Origin: JAKPRU01 sp029568995
Lineage (GTDB): Bacteria > Hinthialibacterota > Hinthialibacteria > Hinthialibacterales > JAKPRU01
DNA length: 64,000 nucleotides
NCBI GenBank assembly: GCA_035430965.1
Contig: DAOMHQ010000002.1
Location: 4,316-68,315, forward strand
Direction of reading: 5' to 3'
Shown here: in pieces, positions 9,057 through 16,546 of the stretch
How positions within the stretch are numbered: position 1 is the stretch's first letter
Layout: every line of letters starts with the position of its first letter
Made by a program: the position numbers and the translations under genes
Notes under the pieces: model-generated
The model's database searches: none
The model's input: only the letters and a program-made list of their open reading frames with translations
Told to the model about the DNA's origin: nothing

Positions 9057-9824
9057 ATGCCGAATGCGGATGTTTTGAAAGTAGGCGAAATAACGCTCCA
9101 CTCCAGACTCATTGTGGGAACGGGGAAATACGAGACCTTTGAGCTGATGGAACGTGCGCTGGCGGAATCCGGAACCGAGATGGTCACGGTGGCGCTGCGT
9201 CGGGTGGATTTCGATGCCAAAGACCATCTAATGAATCATGTCGATCCGAAGAAATATGTCATTTTACCAAACACGGCAGGATGCTATAGCGCAGAAGATG
9301 CGATTCGTGTGGCTCGCCTGGGGCGGGAAATGGGCATTGGGAACCTGATTAAGCTGGAGGTGTTGGGTGATCGTGACACGCTTCTGCCGGACCCGGTGGG
9401 CAGCCTGGAGGCGACGCAAGTTCTTGTGAAAGAAGGATTTACGGTGATGGCGTACACCAGCGACGATCCGGTGGTGGCGAAACGCCTGGCGGAAGCCGGG
9501 GCAACGGTGGTGATGCCCGCGGGTGCGCCCATCGGTTCGGGGCAGGGGATTCTCAATCCGAACAATATCCGGATCATCCTGGAACAGGCCACGACCCCCA
9601 TTATTGTCGATGCGGGAGTGGGAACGGCTTCGGATGTTTCCCGCGCCATGGAATTGGGGGCGGATGCGGTTCTATTGAATACCGGTATAGCGGGTGCGAA
9701 GGATCCGGTACGCATGGCTCGCGCCATGAAACATGCCGCTATCGCGGGCCGGGAGGCCTATCTTGCCGGACGAATCCCGCGCAAGTTGTATGCAACCGCC
9801 AGCAGCCCCCTGCTGGATTTTTGA
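9057..9824 (+). CDS. thiG: Thiazole synthase ThiG
   Basis: ThiG condenses deoxyxylulose-5-phosphate, the glycine- or tyrosine-derived imine and ThiS-bound sulfur into thiazole phosphate. The 255-residue TIM barrel shows RLIVGTGKY, the Schiff-base lysine in NLIKLEVLGD, the loop MPAGAPIGSGQG and the phosphate-binding VDAGVGTASD and NTGIAGAKDP. It is full length for the family. The start is uncertain: ATG 9057 gives MPNADVLKVG, while a TTG at 9030 would overlap the thiS stop and has a plausible coupling geometry. No thiH, thiO, thiE or thiD lies nearby, so the rest of the pathway must be elsewhere. Confidence 0.93.
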   Translation: MPNADVLKVGEITLHSRLIVGTGKYETFELMERALAESGTEMVTVALRRVDFDAKDHLMNHVDPKKYVILPNTAGCYSAEDAIRVARLGREMGIGNLIKLEVLGDRDTLLPDPVGSLEATQVLVKEGFTVMAYTSDDPVVAKRLAEAGATVVMPAGAPIGSGQGILNPNNIRIILEQATTPIIVDAGVGTASDVSRAMELGADAVLLNTGIAGAKDPVRMARAMKHAAIAGREAYLAGRIPRKLYATASSPLLDF

Positions 9825-9891
9825 ACGGATTATGCCGATTCCATCGGGGCACCTTGTCCTGAATTCTCAACCGAGGTGAACGCATCCATCG

Positions 9892-10953
9892 ATGCCCAAT
9901 TCGACCGAGCCTTTGCAAGCGGATTCCGCTTTGATTTGTCATTTGATTGTCGCCCAGCAACAACAGTATTCTCTTCAGAGAAACCAGAGAGTTCATTTTG
10001 TCGATGCGCTGCATCCCCTGGCGATTGCACCGCTTCGGGAATGGGATCGGACCCGTCGGGCGGAGGGGCGTCCACCAACCCTGGAGGAATTCCTGGAGGC
10101 GTATTGGCTGGGATTCGGTTTCCTGATGTGGCTTGCGGGATTCGGAGAGTTCTTCAAGTGTGGGAAGTGCTATCAATGGATAGAGAAGAGAGATCTCGCA
10201 ACCCATGCCGAGCGTTGTGCCCTGGCCGTAACTCAGCGGGAGAATGTTATTCCCGATCCGCCTGAAGAGATTTACTTGTGCCCGGATGAGGAATGCGGAT
10301 TCTGGGACACGGAATACACGAAGATCCGTGCTCCGCACCGCTCCAAAGCACACGGAGGAACGCATATCAGCCAGTCATTTATCCTGGAAGACGACCCGGA
10401 TGTCATCCTGGATCTTTGGATGCAACGGTATACCAGCGAAGTGCGCGACATTTTCCGCTGCGAACTGTGCGACACCACGATCAGCGATTCCGCCGCTGCC
10501 CTGGAGCATTTTCTGGAACGTCATACAACGCCCCTTGCACAGGATGATATCTGGGGGCGATTGATTGCTCCGAAAGATCGTGAGACCGAACAAATCCTGG
10601 CAGATGCCCTTTCCAGGAGGATTCAGAAACAGGGAATTGAAGAGCTGATAGTCGCTTTCTCTCCCTCTTTTCAGCGGATCTATCGGGATGTCATTGCACG
10701 TGGCAATCCCGCCGTGGCGAATGATGCGGATTTCTCCGGAATTTTGAGGTGGGCCAAACCGGCGCAATTGCTGATCGATGCGTATCAGGCGATGAGCCGC
10801 TCCCCCCAGTATGCCTTGGATGCCGGTCCCTCGTCCAAATCTGCGCCGGCTGTGCCGTTTCCGGGGAAAAAGTGTCCGATTCGTTCTCAGACCGGTCATA
10901 CGTCTACGATGAAGATCCGGCTGTGCGATCTGATCCATCAGTTTTCAAGTTGA
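9892..10953 (+). CDS. Protein with three zinc-finger-like motifs, unknown function
   Basis: The 353-residue product contains three Cys/His clusters: FKCGKC...HAERC (about 90-109), YLCPDEEC...HRSKAH (about 130-154) and FRCELC...HFLERH (about 190-211). Their spacing (C-x2-C or C-x4-C, about 12 residues, then H-x3/4-H or C) resembles C2H2-type fingers. Such arrays are rare in bacteria, where single-finger Ros/MucR proteins are the known examples. Upstream is a Gln-rich helix. The C-terminal 130 residues are helical and lack recognisable motifs. A role in nucleic-acid binding is possible but is only an inference. It follows thiG by 67 bases on the same strand and may be read through from it. Confidence 0.6.
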   Translation: MPNSTEPLQADSALICHLIVAQQQQYSLQRNQRVHFVDALHPLAIAPLREWDRTRRAEGRPPTLEEFLEAYWLGFGFLMWLAGFGEFFKCGKCYQWIEKRDLATHAERCALAVTQRENVIPDPPEEIYLCPDEECGFWDTEYTKIRAPHRSKAHGGTHISQSFILEDDPDVILDLWMQRYTSEVRDIFRCELCDTTISDSAAALEHFLERHTTPLAQDDIWGRLIAPKDRETEQILADALSRRIQKQGIEELIVAFSPSFQRIYRDVIARGNPAVANDADFSGILRWAKPAQLLIDAYQAMSRSPQYALDAGPSSKSAPAVPFPGKKCPIRSQTGHTSTMKIRLCDLIHQFSS

Positions 10954-10988
10954 GCGCAATCGTGATTTATGTCATCGGTGACACTGTT

Positions 10989-12938
10989 TCACTCACCTGG
11001 TTGGTCGATGGATAGAATCGTTGTTCGCAGAAGTTCCGGACCTCGCGCGTAATAGGCGTGTCCCAGCGCGTCGAAGGTGAGAAGAACTCCACCGTGCCCA
11101 ATTTTCGTTGCAGACCACGTGTCGGGATCGAATGAAAGCAATCCTGCTCCACTGTTCGTGTAGAGTGTTCCCGCAAATGAAGCGATGCCGGTAATCCCGC
11201 CTCCAGGCCCAGGGTCATTGCGAAGAACCTTGCCGATCTCAGAATCCACCTGGATCAATCGGTCGCCGCACGCGGCCAATACTGTCCCGTCCGGCAACAG
11301 GTGGAGATGATTCACGATCCCCGATCCCGGTACGGGGATAAGATCCGCTACCAGCCGTTTCTCTGCGCAATCCCAGGCGAACAGGTGTGCATCTCTTTCC
11401 GGTGAATCGACCCCTCCCCCGGCGATGATCCAGCTGCCGCCGAGAATCCGGTTCTTTTGAGTATCCGAAATCAGGCAGGCGATGCTCTGGTTTGGGATGA
11501 TGTTGCGAAAAACTTCGATCCGATCGGTTTCCGGATCGTAGATCGATAAAGCGCCGCCGCTCTTGCCATAGGCCGGAATACTGCCGATATACAATTTTTC
11601 ATCCGGTCCGATGACCAGTCCGGGAGTGCGGTATTGCTCGTGCCCCAGTTCCCCCAACAGGCGCGGATTTACGCCCGGATTCCATTCTTTGCTCGTGTCG
11701 TAAACCGATAGGCGGGCATACGTATAGGACGCCATGTACATCAGGGAACCGCTGTTTGCGAAGGCGTACACCTCGCCGCTCTGTGGGGGGATGGGATTGC
11801 CGAGGTCGGTTGTGATTCCCGTTTGGATCTCCGTGCGGAAAATATGGTGCAAGTTATAGGAACTGCCGTAGACAGAACCGTCCGGCCCGGTGTGCAGCGC
11901 AAAGACGTCCTGCCCGTTTCCACCCGCACCGACCTCTGCCTGGCCCACTATTTTTCCTGTTGTGAGATCTACGGCCGCAAAAAGCCCCTCCTGATATGTG
12001 AAAGCAATTCCCTCCGAGGAGATATCTCTTGTGCCGGGAGGAAGCTGGATTGTCTCAATCCACTCTCCCTTCTCAAAATTCCATCTCCCTGTGGTTCCTG
12101 CCGCATTCACACAGACAACGCCATCCGTTCCGATCATCGAGCTCCCCGGGCCGAAATCACGAATCATCTCATTCGTCCGTGTGTCAAATACGATGATTCG
12201 ATTATCGAAAAGCAGGAGCGCGTAGAGATACGGTCCCTCCCGCAGGAGTTGATTGACAAACGAGTTCTCCAGGTATTGTTCGGGCAGCAATTTCGTTCGT
12301 TCGCCGGTTTGCGGATTGAAATGAACCAGCTGAGCATGGCTGGCGATCCCGCAATAGACGGTTCCGTTCGGTCCGGGTGCGGTTCCGCTCACGTAACATT
12401 CCGGCGGATTCATTGCACCGAAGTCCACCAATTCTCCTTTCTGAAGATCGAAACCGGCCAGCCGGCCACCGCCATAAGTGCCGCCCAGTATGTACCGATT
12501 GTCGATATTGACCAGATTGTAAAGCCAGACTTCCGTGGGAGCGGGCCTGCCAAGATTCTCAAGCGTCTTCTTCTCAAGGTGATACCGATACAGGCTTCCA
12601 TCTGTTACGGTTCCGATATAGATCCACCCATCCGGTCCCTGCACGAGGCCATACGTACCTTGCGTATCGACGGGGACTCTCTCCAGGGTGTTCGACTTGA
12701 AATCGAAAATGAAAACCGGCGCATCTCCCCCGGCGGACCAGGTGCCGGTCACCAGAAGGGGATGACGATCCACGGGATCGCGAGCCACCACACTGCCCCA
12801 AAGTGTGTGGGCCACCACCGGCGTACCGAGTGAAACCTCTTTCAACAGGGGTTTTCGTTCGGAAACGACGATCTCGGCAATGAGGTGGGAGGAACTTATT
12901 GCCACGAGCAAGAAAAAGAAGAGGGATTTTTTTCGCAT
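10989..12938 (-). CDS. Secreted beta-propeller protein (SMP-30/NHL or PQQ-like)
   Basis: The 649-residue protein has a Sec signal (KSLFFFLLVAISSSHLIAE). Repeated blade elements follow, such as GPDGWIYIGTVTDGSLYRY, GPNGTVYCGIASHAQLVHF and GPDGSVYGSSYNLHHIFR. Each has the pattern G-P-D/N-G-x-V/I-Y followed by an aromatic strand. At least ten strand sets suggest two consecutive propellers. No catalytic residues are identifiable. The family is used for lactonases, binding proteins and scaffold proteins. It is convergent with the zinc-finger-like gene, with 35 bases between the stops. Confidence 0.6.
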   Translation of the reverse strand: MRKKSLFFFLLVAISSSHLIAEIVVSERKPLLKEVSLGTPVVAHTLWGSVVARDPVDRHPLLVTGTWSAGGDAPVFIFDFKSNTLERVPVDTQGTYGLVQGPDGWIYIGTVTDGSLYRYHLEKKTLENLGRPAPTEVWLYNLVNIDNRYILGGTYGGGRLAGFDLQKGELVDFGAMNPPECYVSGTAPGPNGTVYCGIASHAQLVHFNPQTGERTKLLPEQYLENSFVNQLLREGPYLYALLLFDNRIIVFDTRTNEMIRDFGPGSSMIGTDGVVCVNAAGTTGRWNFEKGEWIETIQLPPGTRDISSEGIAFTYQEGLFAAVDLTTGKIVGQAEVGAGGNGQDVFALHTGPDGSVYGSSYNLHHIFRTEIQTGITTDLGNPIPPQSGEVYAFANSGSLMYMASYTYARLSVYDTSKEWNPGVNPRLLGELGHEQYRTPGLVIGPDEKLYIGSIPAYGKSGGALSIYDPETDRIEVFRNIIPNQSIACLISDTQKNRILGGSWIIAGGGVDSPERDAHLFAWDCAEKRLVADLIPVPGSGIVNHLHLLPDGTVLAACGDRLIQVDSEIGKVLRNDPGPGGGITGIASFAGTLYTNSGAGLLSFDPDTWSATKIGHGGVLLTFDALGHAYYARGPELLRTTILSIDQPGE

Positions 12939-13004
12939 GGGGACTCTGCCTTTTCAACCGTGTGGGATGATTCCAACCATCCTGTTATTTCGACCGACGC
13001 ACCT

Positions 13005-13070
13005 GTCATTTCGACCGAAGGGAGAAATCTCATCGAAGAATCGAGATTCCTCACATTCGTTCGGAATGAC
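13005..13070. repeat. Dispersed GTCATT...AATGAC repeat, copy 1
   Basis: Two inverted modules meet here: GTCATTTCGACCGAAGGGAG...AATCTC, then GAGATTCCTCACATTCG...GGAATGAC. Both modules recur at 59261-59344 in reverse order and opposite orientation. The outer ends GTCATT and AATGAC are inverted, as in MITE or REP-like elements. The repeat forms the last codons of the small membrane protein gene ending at 13051. An abbreviated copy of the first module precedes it at about 12983-13000. Confidence 0.6.
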
Positions 13071-13419
13071 AGTTATCCTGTTCGCCCGGTCCCTGCAATT
13101 CGGCGGACTTCTTTTTCCGCGATCCCCATAGGATGTCAATTACTCCCCATAAGTAAGAACCGAGAATCAGAAAAACCGGCCCCTTCAAATCCCATACGCT
13201 GAAAGACCGGCGGATCTCCACTGTCCGCTCAACGAGGTCATCCGATGGAAGCAGAGGCGTGTTCTGAATGCTGGACAGCACAAAAGAACAAAGATCCACA
13301 AACAACCAGATAAACCCCACCAGGCAGCAGCAGAGGATGAGAATGCCTTTGAGGAATTCGCGTCGATAAATCTGTCCCAATCCCGGCGCGACCAGTGCGG
13401 AAAGAAGAAGTGGAGTCAT
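13051..13419 (-). CDS. Small TM2-like integral membrane protein
   Basis: The 122-residue protein opens with MTPLLLSALVAPGLGQIYRR, the pattern of TM2/DUF5683-type proteins (hydrophobic segment, PGLGQIY, then basic residues). Two further membrane segments follow (ILILCCCLVGFIWLFVDLC and VFLILGSYLWGVIDILW). An ATG at 13443 lies 7 bases after the upstream glycosyltransferase stop. The ATG at 13419 has a better ribosome site (GAAGGA, 9-base spacing) and a cleaner N terminus. The last dozen residues (after KKKSAELQ) are encoded by a dispersed repeat, so the true C terminus has probably been extended by repeat insertion. Function unknown; likely co-transcribed with the glycosyltransferase. Confidence 0.6.
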   Translation of the reverse strand: MTPLLLSALVAPGLGQIYRREFLKGILILCCCLVGFIWLFVDLCSFVLSSIQNTPLLPSDDLVERTVEIRRSFSVWDLKGPVFLILGSYLWGVIDILWGSRKKKSAELQGPGEQDNCHSERM

Positions 13420-13449
13420 GAAAGTCAGTCCTTCGTGTTTCATCCCGGT

Positions 13450-15381
13450 TTATTCGGAATGGTCCTCTGTGATCCTGAACGGCAGGTCCAACTCTCGACT
13501 GTGATCGAATCGCCCGCGCAAACGATGTTGAACGATCTCGAACAGACCGCGAACCCAGTTTTCATAATGATAGTGTTTTTCTGTTCGAACGCAGCTCCGC
13601 GCGGCTGATTCTTCCCGTTCACGGGGATGATTCAAGTAGTAAGCGATCTTTTCCGCCAGATCTTCCTCGCTGCAGAAGGTCGGGACTTCATCCGGAACGG
13701 AATAGAAATCGCTGAGATTAAGCAAGGGATCGCAGAGTTGAAATCCACCCGCCCGTGCGACATTGAATACGCGGTCGCTCGGTGTATGCGTATTCCCTGG
13801 CGCGTGAAGATTGAGATTGATCGCGCTGGAGGCATACAAATCGGGAAGAGAATTCGGTTCGATTCTGCCCTTCAGGTGCGGGAGCAGCGGGGATCGTGGA
13901 TTCAATGAGGAAGCATCTCCCGCGAAGATCCACGGTTGGAATCTCACAATAGATTCCAGCAATCGCTGACGATAGAGATCCGAACTCATCCGGTTCGCCA
14001 GAAACAGCACAGCCCATCGCGCCTGGAGGGAAAGCGGCGGATCGAAGTTTTTGACAGCCCTGTCCACCATCTCACACAGTGTTGCCTGACGTTCGCAGCG
14101 AATCATGCCCCGGACCAATTCCTCGACAACCTCCCACAGCCCCGGATAGGCACGTTCCAGTTCTGTCTTCTTCGTCTGGAAGTCTTCCGGCGGGATGCTG
14201 GTGATTCCTCCCACAAAGGACAGCGGGACTTCAAGATCCGCTCTTTTCCTTCCGCTCCGGCTGAAATGGGCGACAATGGGAAGGAAATCTGTCTCCACGT
14301 GGGTGTATTGCTCAAGGACCCCACTCATTTCCGCCATCGGCAGGACCACCAGGTCGTAGCGACCGAATTTCCCCCAGGTGGGTAGCTCGTGATCCACCAT
14401 ATAGACCGCTCGTGGAATCGGCAGCTCGTCGAAGACCTCCGGAAGCAGGTATTCCGAGGAACCGAACATGATCGTGACCAGCAGATCCGGTTTCGTTTCC
14501 GCGATACGATGAAGAATGTGATGCTGGAATACCGACTTGTCCGGATACTGCGCGGTTTCCTCACAGATCTGTACCTCCAGGCCAAGCCGTTGCATGGCAT
14601 CGGTGATGGATTTGAGTATCCAGCCGCCTGGCCGCCGGGGATAGAAATTCAGTCCCAACACCTTACGGATGCGAAAAAGATCATGGTCCTGATAATAACG
14701 TCGGATCTCCAACCGGCTGTTGGCGGTCTGGGATTGATGATGGGTGTTGTGAGAACTCCGTATGATCTCCGTTAAACCAGATAATGACGGAAATCCGGGT
14801 TGGTCTGCCAGTGCAGATCCTCCCGCAATCGTGTAGTAAACCTGTTCGGCAAGATGATGTTCCAGAAGGCAAGCGGGCAGTTGTTTCTGTATCTCAGGGC
14901 CGAGAAACCACAAGATCTGTTCCGATTCAAACAGGTTCCGGAAATCATACAGAGCCATGCCTGCAAACAGTGGGCTGAGCTCGTCCTGGATCACAACAAT
15001 CCGTCGCGAGGGGTCCTGATCCAGATAATGCCGATTCGTGGCGATTGTAAGCCCCATACCTGCCTGATAGAGATAAAGAACTTGACCGCCCCAATCCCAG
15101 AATCTTGGGACCTGAATCATCAGTCGGTCAATCTCCCGTGCGACCGGCATATTGTTTCCATGGATGGGGATCCAGCCTTGAGGAGTGAGCATACGGCAGG
15201 CCATCCAGGGAAACTCGTCTTGTCGAACCTCAACCGGTCGGGATGGCTTGGCGGTGAAGAGTGGAGCCAGTTCGGGATGTGTTCTCTTCAGGAGGGCCAG
15301 GTTCTCCTGAAATCGCCCCTTCGGAAGACGCTCGAACGGAATCCACGGGCTTGTGTTCGTATGGCCTGGTCCGGCATCCAT
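13450..15381 (-). CDS. Large CgeB-type glycosyltransferase-like protein
   Basis: The 643-residue protein lacks a signal peptide. Its middle (about 235-400) resembles the N-terminal Rossmann-like half of CgeB/YkvP proteins (LGLNFYPRRPGGWI, PDLLVTIMFGSSEYL, VDHELPTWGKFGRYDLVV). The C-terminal half carries the expected nucleotide-sugar-site segment YASSAINLNLHAPG and NVARAGGFQLCDPLL. The first about 200 residues, with HGNNMPVAREID and VIQDELSPLFAG, recall MptE/DUF115-like proteins that modify flagellins. A role in glycosylating a surface protein is therefore plausible but unproven. A second CgeB-like gene opens at 62434. It appears co-transcribed with the TM2-like gene downstream and is divergent from the DUF2914 gene. 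Confidence 0.7.
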   Translation of the reverse strand: MDAGPGHTNTSPWIPFERLPKGRFQENLALLKRTHPELAPLFTAKPSRPVEVRQDEFPWMACRMLTPQGWIPIHGNNMPVAREIDRLMIQVPRFWDWGGQVLYLYQAGMGLTIATNRHYLDQDPSRRIVVIQDELSPLFAGMALYDFRNLFESEQILWFLGPEIQKQLPACLLEHHLAEQVYYTIAGGSALADQPGFPSLSGLTEIIRSSHNTHHQSQTANSRLEIRRYYQDHDLFRIRKVLGLNFYPRRPGGWILKSITDAMQRLGLEVQICEETAQYPDKSVFQHHILHRIAETKPDLLVTIMFGSSEYLLPEVFDELPIPRAVYMVDHELPTWGKFGRYDLVVLPMAEMSGVLEQYTHVETDFLPIVAHFSRSGRKRADLEVPLSFVGGITSIPPEDFQTKKTELERAYPGLWEVVEELVRGMIRCERQATLCEMVDRAVKNFDPPLSLQARWAVLFLANRMSSDLYRQRLLESIVRFQPWIFAGDASSLNPRSPLLPHLKGRIEPNSLPDLYASSAINLNLHAPGNTHTPSDRVFNVARAGGFQLCDPLLNLSDFYSVPDEVPTFCSEEDLAEKIAYYLNHPREREESAARSCVRTEKHYHYENWVRGLFEIVQHRLRGRFDHSRELDLPFRITEDHSE

Positions 15382-15483
15382 ATCGGTTTGACTCCCAACC
15401 TCCGCATCGGTAACGGACTCCCTTGGAATGTGCTATCCTTGCATTGTGGCTGCAACGAATCTCACGCACGGGAGGACGGAACA

Positions 15484-16047
15484 ATGAATCGCGCTATCCG
15501 AATTCTTTTCTCAATCGCATCGGTCTGTCTTCTGATTCTCACTGCAAACGATATCCAGGCGCAAGGGGCGGAGCTGGTCTCACTGGAGCTGGGAACCGGT
15601 TTTGACAAAGCAAGCCGGGCGGTGGCGAACAAGCTGCCGGTCGAGCAGGCAACCGTGAAGCGTTCTGAGAGTGCTCGGATGGTTTGCGCGACCACTCTCA
15701 AATCCGCCGGGAAAACTTATATTTATCACGTCTGGTTGTATCGGGGTGATGAACAAGTCGCCTCGGCAACAGAGGAGATTCAGGTTTCGGTTTATGACAG
15801 CGAGGCTCGCACAACCGAAAAGTATTCGCTGGACGATCTTCTAAACCGGACGGAGGATCTTCGTGAATTGAAAGATGTCCGGGCGGCGCTGGTGATCAAA
15901 CTTCCTGTGGGAACCGCACCTGCGTTCCGAACCTACAGCGTCAAAAGGATCGACAGCGTTCCTTCGCTGGGCGTGTGGGAATGCCGGGTGTACAGCGCGG
16001 AGGAAAAACTGCTCGGAAAGCAGGCATTTACCGTCGTTGCGGAATGA
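15484..16047 (+). CDS. Exported DUF2914 domain protein
   Basis: The 187-residue protein has a Sec signal (IRILFSIASVCLLILTAND). Its C-terminal half matches DUF2914: YIYHVWLYRGDEQVAS, then FRTYSVKRI and GVWECRVYSAEEKLLGKQAF. The family is a small beta-sandwich of unknown role, often fused to or near envelope proteins. The ATG at 15484 follows GGGAGGACGG at good spacing. The long upstream in-frame extension of this reading frame is antisense to the glycosyltransferase and is not coding. Confidence 0.75.
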   Translation: MNRAIRILFSIASVCLLILTANDIQAQGAELVSLELGTGFDKASRAVANKLPVEQATVKRSESARMVCATTLKSAGKTYIYHVWLYRGDEQVASATEEIQVSVYDSEARTTEKYSLDDLLNRTEDLRELKDVRAALVIKLPVGTAPAFRTYSVKRIDSVPSLGVWECRVYSAEEKLLGKQAFTVVAE

Positions 16048-16546
16048 ATAGTTGGCGTTTCAGAGGGATTGCGATATACTTTCATTGTCCTGAGATTGAA
16101 TTGATTTGACGTAATGCCACCCCGAAAAGGTTACCGGCAGGGTGCCGGTGTACTCTTTTTTCCCTCTGATCTGGGAGAGGGGCATTTCTTTCTCCCTCTC
16201 CCTCCGGGAGAGGGTTGGGGTGAGGGATTTCCGGGTGGCACGGGCTTCAAGCCTGTGCATAGAGAGAATGTGAATCTGCAAAGCAGTTCAGTTCCGGGAC
16301 ACAGCTCAGGAATCGGTTGGCGATGCCGATACCTATAATGAATCGGGCGGTTCTGCCGCCGGTTCCTGATTTCTTTGATTTGTGTTGTTCACCGCACGTC
16401 ATGCTGGTTCGCCGATAGCGAACCCTCCTTGAGGACTGTTTGAGGGCGGAGAGCCGACCGGGCATTTTCTGCCGGTTCGGCTCATCGTGCACGTTCGCAA
16501 CCCGGTTGTTGCGAATCACGGAAGATTTATGCCCAGGAGTGGTGTC
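16048..16546. other. Intergenic region rich in short inverted repeats
   Basis: About 500 bases without a convincing gene separate the DUF2914 gene from ftsK. The first part holds low-complexity repeats commonly seen between genes: ACCGGCAGGGTGCCGGT (hairpin) and CCCTCTCCC/GGGAGAGGG with GTTGGGGTGAGGG. The second part holds three hairpins in a row at 16406-16424, 16451-16483 and 16494-16515. None is followed by a T-run, so they are not intrinsic terminators. I see no promoter that stands out. Confidence 0.5.
16406..16515. repeat. Array of three hairpins upstream of ftsK
   Basis: Stem 1 is GGTTCGC/GCGAACC around CGATA. Stem 2 is GAGCCGACCGG paired with CCGGTTCGGCTC with one bulge. Stem 3 is TTCGCAAC/GTTGCGAA around CCGGTT. 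They lie just ahead of the ftsK start and would be in its leader if transcription starts upstream. Confidence 0.5.
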
